From: Rhodococcus sp. (in: high G+C Gram-positive bacteria)
GTDB lineage: Bacteria > Actinomycetota > Actinomycetes > Mycobacteriales > Mycobacteriaceae
Direction: 5' to 3'
Length of the DNA stretch: 64,000 nucleotides
Assembly (NCBI RefSeq): GCF_023264675.1
Contig: NZ_JAHFVG010000024.1
Location: 21,690-85,689, forward strand
The notes under the pieces were generated by a model. It searched no databases and had not been told where the DNA came from. It saw nothing but the letters and a program-made list of their open reading frames with translations. This document shows positions 8,648-17,318 of this stretch, piece after piece; position 1 is the stretch's first letter; the number at the start of each line of letters is the position of its first letter. The position numbers and the translations under genes were made by a program.

Positions 8648-10308
8648 CCCCGGTGATTCACGGACCGTGAGGACTGCTGCTGTTGGGTGACGGCGGGGTC
8701 GATTTCGCGTGTGGGCGTGCGAGGGTGCCGGCTGGCGCTGCCGGTGGGCGGGTCTCCGGGGGGTGCTGTCGAAGGTGGGCGGTGGGGTCAGGCCGGTTTG
8801 GGAATCGCGGCGATCGTGTTGAATACGGCGACGATGGCGGTCGCCCACGGCCACGTTTCTGGGATCTTCACCCGGCGTCGTCGGCCGCTGCGGACCAGCC
8901 GGGCTGCGACGTGCAGGAAGCGGTAGCGCAGTGCCTTGGGCTCGCACAACGCCAGGATTGCGGCCTCGCCGGTGCAAGCGAGCATCCGCGTCCAGGCCAC
9001 GAGGTCCGCTGCGATCATCACCGCCACCAGCCAGGCCTGGTTGAGCGCGAACTCCCGCGAAGGTAGCCGCCCGAGCCCGGTGTCCTTGGCGTGGCGTATC
9101 CGGTCCTCGACCCGGGCGTGAGCCCGATGCCTGGCCTCGAGGAACTGCAGCTGACCCGTGGCGGTGTTGGTGACGAACGCCTGGTAGCGCCACCCGTCCG
9201 CTTCTTCGAACATCGACAACTGAGCACCCGGATGGGGCCGTTCTCGGCGGACGATGACCCGCATCCCATCCGGCCACTTCGCGAGCAGCCCGGCGGCGAG
9301 GAACCCGGTCAGTTCGGCAACCTCAGCCCCGTCGCGGATATCCCCGGACGGGTTCAACGCCGGTCCCCACGCAGCCTCGGGAGCGATCGCGATGGCCCGG
9401 CGCACTCCGGCGTTGATGGCGAAGCCGACCGAATACTCCACCCGCCGACCACGGACGCGGTTCTGCTCTGTCATCCAGTCGATCAGGTCATGGGATGCGC
9501 CGGCCCCGTCGGAGCGGATCAGCAGGTCACGCCGATGACTGGCGGGGATCTGCGCGATCGCCTGGCCCAGGACGTCGATGTGGTCGGCGGCGGTGTTCGA
9601 CCCGGCATTGCCCGGCCGCAGACTCGCCGCGAGGAACTCGGTGGTGTTGTCGCACCACACGCCGATCGGGTGGTAGCCGAACGAGCGCTTATATGTCGGC
9701 GCGGCAAGCTCCTTCTCGCTGTGCGTGACCACGATGGTGGCGTCCACATCGAGCACGATCGTGGCTCCCAGGTCCCGACCCGCACACGTCGACGCTGGGA
9801 CACCTCCGGGCAGCTGGGACCACACGTGCCGCCGTGCCCGAGCCCGCGCCACCTGGATCTTCTTGCGCTTACCGACCGTGACCTCGTCCAGAGTCCGCCA
9901 CACCGTTGGTGCCGAGGCGACCGGGCCGAGAACCTCAGATTGATGGCGCAGGACACCGATATCGGAGATGGCCTCGCCGCCATCGGCGAGCATCACCGCC
10001 ACGTCGATCAGCACCCGGCCGCGGTCATGGATTGGGATGAACCGCCGGCGAGCCATGGCCTCCGACAGTTCGGCGGTGAGCCCGACCCGATCAGCCAGAA
10101 GACGTGGCGCGATGGCCCCTGCGTGAGAAATCACCCCGACACCATCAGCAGTAACGGACAGACCGGACGACCACGAAGTACGCTTCACCTACCGAGTGCT
10201 TTCTGCTTGAGGAACCGGATCCTTAGACAAGAACCAGTTTCCCCTGTTCAGGAAGCACTTCGGTGTATCAGTACCCGGAAATTCGCAGATCCCCGTGAAT
10301 CACCGGGG
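8648..10308 (-). mobile_element. IS1380-family insertion sequence, intact, 1661 bp
   Basis: The 16-bp ends are exact inverted repeats: CCCCGGTGATTCACGG at 8648-8663 and its complement at 10293-10308. CTAG flanks both sides as a 4-bp target duplication. Length, end sequence and the single transposase gene inside fit the IS1380 family. Ends and transposase look intact, so the element may still be mobile and the insertion recent. Confidence 0.9.
8788..10188 (-). CDS. IS1380-family transposase
   Basis: A 466-residue DDE transposase. The first catalytic Asp is in VLDVDATIV near residue 147; a YKRSFGYHP segment near 168 and an IRSDGAGAS segment with the second Asp near 225 match the IS1380 family. 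Length is normal and the frame is open throughout, so it appears functional. The start is a GTG at 10188 inside the element. The long frames read on the opposite strand are shadows of this gene. Confidence 0.93.
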   Translation of the reverse strand: MKRTSWSSGLSVTADGVGVISHAGAIAPRLLADRVGLTAELSEAMARRRFIPIHDRGRVLIDVAVMLADGGEAISDIGVLRHQSEVLGPVASAPTVWRTLDEVTVGKRKKIQVARARARRHVWSQLPGGVPASTCAGRDLGATIVLDVDATIVVTHSEKELAAPTYKRSFGYHPIGVWCDNTTEFLAASLRPGNAGSNTAADHIDVLGQAIAQIPASHRRDLLIRSDGAGASHDLIDWMTEQNRVRGRRVEYSVGFAINAGVRRAIAIAPEAAWGPALNPSGDIRDGAEVAELTGFLAAGLLAKWPDGMRVIVRRERPHPGAQLSMFEEADGWRYQAFVTNTATGQLQFLEARHRAHARVEDRIRHAKDTGLGRLPSREFALNQAWLVAVMIAADLVAWTRMLACTGEAAILALCEPKALRYRFLHVAARLVRSGRRRRVKIPETWPWATAIVAVFNTIAAIPKPA

Positions 10309-10655
10309 CTAGAGTCATCGGAGCGCTCCGCGGCGACGGAGTTCCCTGGGATCTTGACTATGTCGGTTCCGGACGTTGCAACAGCAGTTCCCGGACTGCT
10401 GTTTTCTATCTACCGTCTTCGCCGCGGGTCTATCACATGGTCGTTACGTCGTCCGAACACACCTCAGCCGCTCGCCCCAACAGCGCCGGTCCTCATCGGC
10501 ATGCCCAGTCACCGGCCGTGCCCGGAGAATGCGCCTCCCCTGCTGGTAGGGCTCTTTCGCCAGTGTCTGACCCCAGCGTCACAATGAAGCCCACAAGCGG
10601 CTCGATCGGTCTCTGCCCGCAGAGGCGATCTGTGAACGAAGGCGGTACGGACACC
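10189..10655 (+). other. Right end of the IS and region before copy 2 of the Rv3651-like gene
   Basis: Contains the IS1380 right end (to 10308), a hairpin terminator at 10380-10403, and about 250 bases with no gene I would support. An in-frame extension of the downstream gene is open back to 10437, but it reads as low-complexity sequence. Confidence 0.5.
10380..10403 (+). terminator. Hairpin with short T-run
   Basis: AACAGCAGT and ACTGCTGTT form a perfect 9-bp stem around TCCCGG, followed by TTC. It looks like an intrinsic terminator on the plus strand, although no plus-strand gene now lies immediately upstream. It may have served a gene displaced by the IS insertion. Confidence 0.6.
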
Positions 10656-11726
10656 ATGACGGACTCGGCGAAAGACACACGCGACTGGATCGTCGCCGAG
10701 ACCCTCGCAGGGAATCCTGATGCGGCCACCCTGGTCTTCGAGGGAGGCAAGCGTCGCGGATTCACCAAGCTCGCACGCCGGTCATACGCCAACCACCCCA
10801 CAGTGACCGAGAAGATCCACGAAGTCATCCGTGAGGTAACCCAAGATTGCGCGCCACGATCGAGGACAGCGCGCCTGCCCAGTGGAGACGAATTCGCTGT
10901 TCAGGGCGTGCCCATCCAGAGCGGAAGCGGCGAAGTATTCGGAGTCCAGCTATGGGTCGGCCGCCCCGACGAGGCTATTCCTCCTCGCCGCACCGTCGGC
11001 ACGTTCTGTTGGAACGCTCGAACCGACACCACGATCCACGGCTCCCGGATAGAAGAAGACATCCTGGGCATGAAGAATCCCCCTGCGTCACAAGAACGAG
11101 TAATTCCCCAGATCTTCCAATTCTTCGAGGCCTTCGACAAGCAGCCTCAATACCTCGAATTCGTCGCCGATTTGCTCGAGGAACGACTCGAAGACGCGAG
11201 TCGCTTCGGCGGTGAAATCGATTTGCGTGGCGATGACCACAAACTGAGGCGGGTATTCATGACAGTCCGCAATGCCTCCGAGGCAGGCGGGCCGGTCATC
11301 AGAGGGTTGGTGCACGACATATCCGACATCGATGCACCGCAGCCGACCTCTGACCGACAGGTCGTCCGAGAAACAGCGGCCCTGATGTCCAACTCGGACC
11401 GAGGCGTCGGTCTAGTGGACTTGCGATCCGGCATCATCACCGAATGGTTGGTCCCTCCAGGTGAAGACCTCGAGGCCTGGACAACCGAAGTCCCCCAGAT
11501 CCATCCGGGTGACCAGCGAAAGTACGAGGAGACTCGACTGTCGTTCCGCTCCAACGGAGTCCGCGTAGCCGAGCTGATCCTGCATGTCAGATTCGCTCAC
11601 ACCGGCTGGATTCCAGTAGATGTCACTATCACCGCGGTTGGGCGGGACGGCGTGTCGCAGGGGTTGATTCAGGTCAGCAAGGCGACAGCGCAGGCGTTGA
11701 TGGACAACGGTCTCTCTATGTGGTGA
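10656..11726 (+). CDS. Rv3651-like triple sensor-domain protein, copy 2
   Basis: A 356-residue divergent relative of the sensor protein at 3388. Shared landmarks are DWIVAETLAG at the N-terminus, a GTFCWNARTDTTI segment in the middle, and a third domain beginning VVRETAALM with GLVDLRSGIITEWLVPP. The ATG at 10656 gives MTDSAKD; a GTG at 10632 is also possible. No catalytic residues recognised; PAS/GAF-type folds usually bind small ligands or partner proteins. It is followed by the small gene at 11830, whose paralog sits near the third copy, so the two may form a conserved pair. Confidence 0.6.
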   Translation: MTDSAKDTRDWIVAETLAGNPDAATLVFEGGKRRGFTKLARRSYANHPTVTEKIHEVIREVTQDCAPRSRTARLPSGDEFAVQGVPIQSGSGEVFGVQLWVGRPDEAIPPRRTVGTFCWNARTDTTIHGSRIEEDILGMKNPPASQERVIPQIFQFFEAFDKQPQYLEFVADLLEERLEDASRFGGEIDLRGDDHKLRRVFMTVRNASEAGGPVIRGLVHDISDIDAPQPTSDRQVVRETAALMSNSDRGVGLVDLRSGIITEWLVPPGEDLEAWTTEVPQIHPGDQRKYEETRLSFRSNGVRVAELILHVRFAHTGWIPVDVTITAVGRDGVSQGLIQVSKATAQALMDNGLSMW

Positions 11727-11829
11727 TTGTGTCCGTTCTGACGCGTGCGAACAGTGAACGCGGGTGGGGCGGAGCGTAAGTCGCGCATGCACACGATTCG
11801 ATTGAAGCTCTGTCGGGAGGTCTAGGGGT

Positions 11830-12171
11830 ATGAGAGATGTACGTCCAACACGGCAATGCGCGGCAGCGGTGCGCGGGTCGGTCTACCGATCCGGGCGGAG
11901 CCTTCCCATGGGGTTTCTCGTCGAGGTCGACGGACCGCGGCAACGGGACATGGCCGTGCAGGTAGATCCAGAGGCAGGCGATGGCGACGGGGATGGCGTC
12001 GCCAAGGAGTTCGTCACCCGCGACGACGGCGGTCACGCTCGTAACTCGCCGCTGGTTCGTGTCGGATCGAACGGACTGGACCCCCTGACCAACGCCCTCG
12101 GCTATTGGAGTTGGATGCTCGATCATGGATATGACCCGATAACGGGGGAATTTCCGACACGTGTGAGCTGA
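11830..12171 (+). CDS. Small hypothetical protein, paralog of the gene at 15893
   Basis: A 113-residue protein with an RBS (GGGAGG) upstream of the ATG. It shares with the protein at 15893 the start MRDxRPTRQC, a central variable acidic part, and a conserved C-terminal block NALGYWxWMLDHGYDP. The conserved ends around a variable middle indicate that this is a real family under selection, but I do not recognise it. It begins a diverged duplicated block that continues to about 12948. Confidence 0.65.
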   Translation: MRDVRPTRQCAAAVRGSVYRSGRSLPMGFLVEVDGPRQRDMAVQVDPEAGDGDGDGVAKEFVTRDDGGHARNSPLVRVGSNGLDPLTNALGYWSWMLDHGYDPITGEFPTRVS

Positions 12172-12280
12172 CGCAACTTTTCAGGTGGCCTGTGCTGGTC
12201 TGGTGTTCGGTCTGTATCGACCCAACCCCCAGCATCTGCCCCAGCTTCTGGGTATGAGCGCTGAGGGGAGCGTATCGACC

Positions 12281-12397
12281 ATGCACGACCTTGCCACGTC
12301 ATCTAGCTGGACGCAGTCTTCGGCCCGACCTGTGCGTCTGTGCACAGTGTGCGGGCCGACACCTATGTCTTCGAGCCTGGGGGTGTCGTTGGAGTGA
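12281..12397 (+). CDS. Possible 38-aa small protein, duplicated at 16301
   Basis: A 38-codon frame ending PMSSSLGVSLE, with GAGGGGAG upstream. The duplicated copy at 16301 keeps the start, RBS and stop and differs in length by exactly one codon. However, base changes in the most conserved part alter amino acids, so the conservation may reflect RNA rather than protein. Confidence 0.3.
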   Translation: MHDLATSSSWTQSSARPVRLCTVCGPTPMSSSLGVSLE

Positions 12398-12417
12398 TCT
12401 GACAGCATGCGCGACCC

Positions 12418-12485
12418 AGGCGAGGGCATTGGTTTGACGGCCCTCCCTCGCCTGAACCGGCAGACGTCGCGTACAAGCACAAGCA
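12418..12485 (+). ncRNA. Conserved hairpin element, copy A
   Basis: Stem GAGGGC (12422-12427) pairs with GCCCTC (12440-12445) around ATTGGTTTGACG. The stem can be extended, since CAGGCGAGGG matches CCCTCGCCTG. The conserved CCGGCAGACGTCGCGTAC follows. Same element as at 4760 and 16441. Confidence 0.5.
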
Positions 12486-12914
12486 CCCAACGTCTCCTGC
12501 GAGAGCTCGTGGTCGGCCGCTCGGAAGCCAACCGCCGGAGCAGCCCTCACGCCGCCGAACAACGCTGAGGGCGAGCATGTTTCGCACTCGGCTCATGTGC
12601 CACACGCTGGGGAACGGCATTGGCGAAGGACCGGCCGCAGAACGGTACATCGCAGGCACTGAACCGGAAGGACACCGAACGCTGCGCCACCAGCTCACGG
12701 CGTGGGTAGAGGTGCGGGTCATCGACAGGTCGACAGCACTTCGGGACGAACGTGGAGCGCCCCGAATGGCGTGTCGATCCGTCGGTCAACCGCACCGATG
12801 CCCGCACTGCGTGCCATTTGTGATGCGCGAGTCGACCCGTCGACTCGTCGGCGGGCCGCACTGAGAACCGTCCCGTCGGCCATGCACGGCTCGGGGGCGG
12901 TCTCGGTCGTAACG

Positions 12915-12948
12915 GTGCACCCGCTCACCCTGTGGCGAGCGGGTGCAC
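12915..12948. terminator. Perfect 12-bp hairpin closing block A
   Basis: GTGCACCCGCTC (12915-12926) pairs with GAGCGGGTGCAC (12937-12948) around a 10-base loop. A homologous hairpin with sequence changes sits at 16936 in block B. Probably a terminator. Confidence 0.65.
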
Positions 12949-13290
12949 TCACCGTTCGCTGGTGGGCAGATAGTCAGACCCATTTTTGAGTCACTGGTCG
13001 ACCCGCGCAGCACAACGGCGAGGAAGGGATCACCAATTCGCCACCACGTCGACGGGTTCGACAGGGGTGCCTTGCGTGCGGACCGCTGGCTTCAGCGCAT
13101 CGGAGGGGTCCTGAGGCGGCGTTGACCTAGGTGTCGGCCCATCGCGTCAACCTCGACCGCACAGCGGACTGCAGTGTCAGCAGAGGGATGAGCCAGCGCT
13201 CGCAACATCGAACGGATCCAGACCCGAGAACGGTTGCACCGGCAGCAGCGAGCACGCCGCAGGTGAGGAAGAACAGATGGCTACAGTGAA

Positions 13291-13336
13291 CCTATTTCAG
13301 GCCGCCAAATCGGCCCTCGGTCGACTCTGAAATAGG
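13291..13336. repeat. Inverted repeat CCTATTTCAG
   Basis: CCTATTTCAG (13291-13300) and CTGAAATAGG (13327-13336) are exact inverted copies separated by 26 bases. No adjacent gene explains it; it could be a protein-binding dyad, a recombination site or an old element end. Confidence 0.5.
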
Positions 13337-13488
13337 CGAAAAACGCGTGGCGAGCGCACCCGATTTGAAGGCGAAATGCACCTCTGCGCGATCGCATCTG
13401 GGTGGTCGAATAAGGTGGTCGAATACCTGCTGTCGGTGAGCGTCGATCCGCCAGCAAACCTAGTGTGACCAGCTGGAGGGCACGACCA

Positions 13489-13947
13489 ATGACGGATGTT
13501 TACTCGCAGGCGGCAATCGAATCCCTCATGTCTGTCCCTACCAGTTATGTCATACGGATCGATATCCCACTGTCGATCGACTCACCCGACACCACAGTAA
13601 TTCAGAGTGGAGTCGACTCCGTTGAAGAATGCGACTCATTCGTCAACCGCAACCTGGCAGAAGTCCTCGGCGACGCCACGTGGACGTTGAACGCTCAATG
13701 CCGGATATGGACAAACCACCCGCCCGCTGGACTGAAGCTTGTCTTCGATCTGTTCACGGTACCGGAGATGGTCATTCAGAAGATGAAAGAGTTCGTCCGT
13801 ACCGCTCCTCATCACGAAATCGTTCCGTCTCCGACTGCCCGCCATGAGAAGACCCGTCGGGATCTCGGAGGACCGTTCGATTCGGACCATGCAATGTTGG
13901 TTGCCATCAACAACAGGGCGTTCGGTTCTCGCGGCGGTGAACGATAG
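13489..13947 (+). CDS. Hypothetical protein, 152 aa
   Basis: A soluble 152-residue protein starting MTDVYSQAAIES. No family recognised. Its stop overlaps the GTG of the Rv3651-like gene at 13947 by one base, so the two should be cotranscribed and translationally coupled. The middle part (about 60-110) has the hydrophobic/charged alternation of a small mixed alpha/beta fold. By position it may be a partner of the sensor protein that follows. Confidence 0.6.
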   Translation: MTDVYSQAAIESLMSVPTSYVIRIDIPLSIDSPDTTVIQSGVDSVEECDSFVNRNLAEVLGDATWTLNAQCRIWTNHPPAGLKLVFDLFTVPEMVIQKMKEFVRTAPHHEIVPSPTARHEKTRRDLGGPFDSDHAMLVAINNRAFGSRGGER

Positions 13948-15029
13948 TGACGCGGGTGACTGCCTCGGAACCTGACGACGCAGCGGATGCCGTGGGCGAG
14001 TGGTTCTTGATTGCGACATTCGACCCCACGGATCTTGTGGTCATCGCAAAGGGCGACGATCCGTCCGTGACGCCACCGAATGACGGATATCAAAAAGTTG
14101 ACCGGATGCGTTTTCACCGAGATATCCGCCGCAACCTGATAGTCAAACCGGTTCTACAATCCGTAGCCGATAAAAAACGAGTAGAAGCGGATCTGAATTA
14201 TCGGGGCCGCGACATGAAGTCGATCATCGAGCCGATCGTCTCGGGCACCGGGCATGTTCATGCGGCGTGGGTCTGGGTTGGATCAGCAGATGAGTTGGTT
14301 CTCGGTCATGTTCCGACAGGGGCCTGGGAATGGCGGTTGACCGGCGATGCCTTCGTCGCTATCTACGGACCCGGTATTCCTGGTATCTACGGGCGACCGG
14401 AATGGGCTGTGGGGGCCGAGTATCCAGTCCACGAGACTGTCGACAATGCCGTTGTCGTGCAGCAATCGGAGACCGCGAAGTTTCTGGAAGAGCAGCGAGA
14501 GGGAAGTCGGCACCGCCTACGGTTGGCGATTCGGAAGCCGGTCAAGGACAACGTCGACAATTTGGTGGCCGTGCAGGCCGCAACCCAGATAGTGAGGCGC
14601 GATGGTCACCTGATGTGGCTGGGGGTCACGTGGGACGTCACACAGTTCGACCGCCCGGAACAGATTGCCGAGTACGCCGCGTTCAGTGTCCTCATGAAGA
14701 ACGTCGAGGGGTGGGTCGCCACTGTGCTGTGGGATGAGGTCTGGCCTGCTCCTATTCAGATCGTGCGATGGTTCAACCACAAATTTCCCGATCAGTTCTG
14801 GGTGGACCCCGAGACGAAGCGGTTCAGGGTTCACCCCGAGGAGCGGGGTCTGATTCGACGTTGGACCAACACCCTCGACCGAGCTGGGGATGCAGGCCGA
14901 CTGGAGGGCGTACTGCGGATCTGGGGTGTCGACGGCACCTGGCACGAGGTGGCCGTCGACGTAGCCCGCATTCGGGGTGTCGTCCCTTCTGCTGCTGTTG
15001 TGCGTATTACTGATTCTCATGCCGTTTGA
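13947..15029 (+). CDS. Rv3651-like triple sensor-domain protein, copy 3
   Basis: A 360-residue protein with the same three-part plan as the gene at 3388: GEWFLIATFDPTDLVVIAKG at the N-terminus, TGAWEWRLTGDAFV in the middle, and a third domain ending VVRITDSHAV with IQIVRWFNHK near residue 272. The GTG at 13947 overlaps the preceding stop. No enzymatic motif seen. The nearest neighbours downstream are a methyltransferase and the small gene at 15893. Confidence 0.6.
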   Translation: MTRVTASEPDDAADAVGEWFLIATFDPTDLVVIAKGDDPSVTPPNDGYQKVDRMRFHRDIRRNLIVKPVLQSVADKKRVEADLNYRGRDMKSIIEPIVSGTGHVHAAWVWVGSADELVLGHVPTGAWEWRLTGDAFVAIYGPGIPGIYGRPEWAVGAEYPVHETVDNAVVVQQSETAKFLEEQREGSRHRLRLAIRKPVKDNVDNLVAVQAATQIVRRDGHLMWLGVTWDVTQFDRPEQIAEYAAFSVLMKNVEGWVATVLWDEVWPAPIQIVRWFNHKFPDQFWVDPETKRFRVHPEERGLIRRWTNTLDRAGDAGRLEGVLRIWGVDGTWHEVAVDVARIRGVVPSAAVVRITDSHAV

Positions 15030-15158
15030 CTCAGCTCGGCGTTTTGTTTAGCGTAGGTATGCGCCCAGATCTTGCATCTGGGTATTCGCTCAGGTTGTTT
15101 CCCACCTGGCGATGCTTCTTTGGTAATGAACCTTGCCCAAGCATCGTCAGGAGTGTCA

Positions 15159-15896
15159 ATGTCGGACAACGTGCTGAGCTCATCTGCGGAAATATCGATG
15201 CCGTCGAGCGCTTCGCCCTACAGCGGGTTGGCACTCCGCCTCTACGACACTTTTGTGCTGAACTTCACATCGCCGTTTGCCTGGGGCTGCCGAAAAGAGA
15301 CCATCAATGCTCTTTATCGCCAAAACGTCACCCCGCGGCACGCTGAAGTAGGAGTCGGCTCGGGCTATTTCCTGCGGAGGCTGGCGACGAGACAGTGGCA
15401 AACTGTGGCGTTGATCGACCCCAACAAATCCGCTCTGTCCTTTGTCAAGAGTCGGTTGCCAGGCGTACCGGTCGTCGAATACAACGGCGACATTCTGCGC
15501 AGCGACACGCTCCCATCCGTACGCTTCAGCTCCGTAGCCGCAAATTACGTGTTGCATTGTCTGCCGGGCCCGATGGCGTCCAAGAGAATTGCGATTCAGA
15601 ACCTGGCAGCATTACTGGTCGACGACGGAATTCTTTTCGGCTCCACGGTTCTGGGGGTTTCGGAGCGGCATAATGCACTCGGACGAGTAGTCATGGATGT
15701 GTGCAACCGTAAGGGCGCGTTCGGAAACACAGAAGACACCGAGGAGTGTCTTCGGGAGCTCCTCGCCCTTCATTTCGAGACGGTGGACATCAAGCGCGAA
15801 AAGACAGTAGCGATCTTCGTGGCATCGCGACCTCGGCGTTTACCAGCGAACCCCGACTCGAATCAACACAATGACTCGGGAGGCGCGGGAGCATGA
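15159..15896 (+). CDS. Class I SAM-dependent methyltransferase
   Basis: A 245-residue methyltransferase with the Rossmann-fold SAM-binding motif AEVGVGSGYFLRRL near residue 60, an acidic residue after the second strand in VALIDPNKSAL, and a motif III-like segment around ANYVLHCLPG. The substrate cannot be told; small-molecule methylation is most likely for this type. The ATG at 15159 has CAGGAG upstream. Its stop overlaps the ATG of the next gene (ATGA), a sign of translational coupling with the paralog of 11830. Confidence 0.8.
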   Translation: MSDNVLSSSAEISMPSSASPYSGLALRLYDTFVLNFTSPFAWGCRKETINALYRQNVTPRHAEVGVGSGYFLRRLATRQWQTVALIDPNKSALSFVKSRLPGVPVVEYNGDILRSDTLPSVRFSSVAANYVLHCLPGPMASKRIAIQNLAALLVDDGILFGSTVLGVSERHNALGRVVMDVCNRKGAFGNTEDTEECLRELLALHFETVDIKREKTVAIFVASRPRRLPANPDSNQHNDSGGAGA

Positions 15897-16204
15897 GGGA
15901 TGCACGTCCGACGCGCCAATGCACGGGCGCAGTACGCGGATCCGACTATCGATCCGGCAGAGCCTTGCCGCCTGGGTTCGGCTTCGAGGTCGAGGGTCCC
16001 ACTCGGCACGAGTGGCCGATTTCAGTCGACACCGGCGACACAGTCGGCACCGGTGTGAATTCAGCTGCCGATCGACCTCAGCGAAGAGTTGGGTCGGATG
16101 GGGTCGATCCGGTCACCAATGCCCTGGGGTACTGGGGCTGGATGCTGGACCACGGCTACGACCCTTCGTCGGGAAACTTTCCGACGCAGGCGAGTTGGAG
16201 ATAG
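15893..16204 (+). CDS. Small hypothetical protein, paralog of the gene at 11830
   Basis: A 103-residue protein sharing MRDxRPTRQC at the start and NALGYWxWMLDHGYDP near the end with the gene at 11830, with a different middle. Its ATG overlaps the methyltransferase stop. Function unknown. It opens the second duplicated block. Confidence 0.65.
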   Translation: MRDARPTRQCTGAVRGSDYRSGRALPPGFGFEVEGPTRHEWPISVDTGDTVGTGVNSAADRPQRRVGSDGVDPVTNALGYWGWMLDHGYDPSSGNFPTQASWR

Positions 16205-16300
16205 TCCAGGTGACCGATGCCCGGTCGGAAGCTCGACGGCACCGATCGCTCGGCATACGTCACACTTGCTGATCCGATTGCCGAGGGGAGCGTATCGACC

Positions 16301-16420
16301 ATGAACAGCTTTGCCACGTCATCTCGATTGAACCCATTCTTCGGCCCATGCTGGGCGTATCTGCGCGCAGTGTGCAGGCCGAGACCTATGTCTTCGAGCC
16401 AGGGGGTGTCGTTGGAGTGA
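16301..16420 (+). CDS. Possible 39-aa small protein, duplicate of 12281
   Basis: A 39-codon frame ending PMSSSQGVSLE with GAGGGGAG upstream. It keeps the frame, start and stop of the copy at 12281 despite divergence. Real coding status is uncertain. Confidence 0.3.
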   Translation: MNSFATSSRLNPFFGPCWAYLRAVCRPRPMSSSQGVSLE

Positions 16421-16440
16421 TCTGACAATCCGCGCGGTCC

Positions 16441-16510
16441 AGGAGAGGGTATTGGTTTGACGGCCCTTCCTCGCCTGAACCGGCAGACGTCGCGTACAGC
16501 AAAAGCACTG
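16441..16510 (+). ncRNA. Conserved hairpin element, copy B
   Basis: Stem GAGGGT (16445-16450) pairs with GCCCTT (16463-16468) through two G-T wobbles, around the identical loop ATTGGTTTGACG. CCGGCAGACGTCGCGTAC and AGCAAAAGCAC follow, as in the copy at 4760. Confidence 0.5.
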
Positions 16511-16935
16511 AACGACTCCTGCGGGCTTTCCTACTGGCGGCTTGGTAGCCAACCATCGGATCAGCCCTCACATCTTCGATCGACAGTGAGGGCGAACGTG
16601 TTACACATTCGTACTAGGTGTCACACGCCGGGGGAACGGCATTGGCGACCAGCAGTCGACGGAGTGCCGCAACGTAGGAGTCTGAGACGGAAGGACACCG
16701 AACCGCGCGCGCTCAGCTCTCGGCTGAGGCAGGTGAGGGCGGAAGCGGACCGGCAGCACTTCGGGACGAACGTGGAGCGCCCCGAATCGCCGCCGGATCC
16801 GTCGACCGCCGCACCAGCTCGGCCCCACCCAGCGAGCCATGTCCAGTGCGCGTGTTGACCCGTCGACTCGTCGGCGGACCACACTGAGATCCGTCCCTCG
16901 GCCATGCACGGCACGGGGACGGCTCGGGGACGGCA

Positions 16936-16975
16936 GTGCACCCGCTCACCCCTGCTGGGTGGCGGGTGCGCTCGC
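16936..16975. terminator. Hairpin closing block B
   Basis: GTGCACCCGCT pairs with GGCGGGTGCGC with wobble pairs, at the position equivalent to the perfect hairpin at 12915. Retention of pairing after divergence suggests a functional terminator or structured end. Confidence 0.5.
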
Positions 16976-17318
16976 CCTTCATGGACCTCCGATGTCACGC
17001 ACTTCATCGAAGTACCCGTTCGATCGGCGCTGCTCGAACGGCGGAAAGAGATAGCTCGATCGCCCGAAGCGCTGCGGTAATAGCAGATGAGAGGCCGGTA
17101 TGCCCACGTGTGACCCACCCGCTGACCAGGCTGCATGCCCGCACCGATCGGACCGGTCCCCAGTGCAATCGCCGCCCCGTGTCGGCACCCTCTCGTATCG
17201 ACTGTGGTCGGCGGACCTCATGACACGGCAGTGCGTGCAGCGTGACCGAGCCGAGGTCGGCAATCGAACTGCGCCGAGTGTCCCCCCTGGCGATGGCCTC
17301 GCCCCCAGTATCGCGCGA

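Larger units (their letters stand above)
11830..12948 (+). repeat. Diverged duplicated block, copy A
   Basis: This stretch matches 15893-16975 in order: small gene, a 38/39-codon frame, the conserved hairpin element, a block containing GCACTTCGGGACGAACGT, the motif CGACCCGTCGACTCGTCGGC (copy B differs at its first base), and a closing hairpin. Identity is patchy, with near-identical islands between variable parts. Confidence 0.75.
12172..13488 (+). other. 1.3-kb region without a clear gene
   Basis: Holds the non-coding part of duplicated block A, the short frame at 12281, the RNA-like element at 12418, the hairpin at 12915, and an isolated inverted repeat at 13291-13336. A 12-base direct repeat GGTGGTCGAATA occurs at 13401 and 13414. 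I find no larger coding frame with convincing codon use. Confidence 0.5.
15893..16975 (+). repeat. Diverged duplicated block, copy B
   Basis: Matches 11830-12948 segment by segment, with many substitutions and indels between conserved islands. The islands include the 39-codon frame at 16301, the hairpin at 16441 and the closing hairpin at 16936. Confidence 0.75.
16205..17318 (+). other. 1.1-kb region without a clear gene
   Basis: Contains the non-coding part of block B, and then about 340 bases (16976-17318) in which I see no gene or strong signal. A long plus-strand frame from 17100 to 18785 runs antisense to two better-supported minus-strand genes and is rejected. Confidence 0.5.

Noticed and set aside
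9091..10587. A 498-codon plus-strand frame over the IS1380 element
   Set aside because: It is the antisense shadow of the transposase and crosses the right end of the IS.
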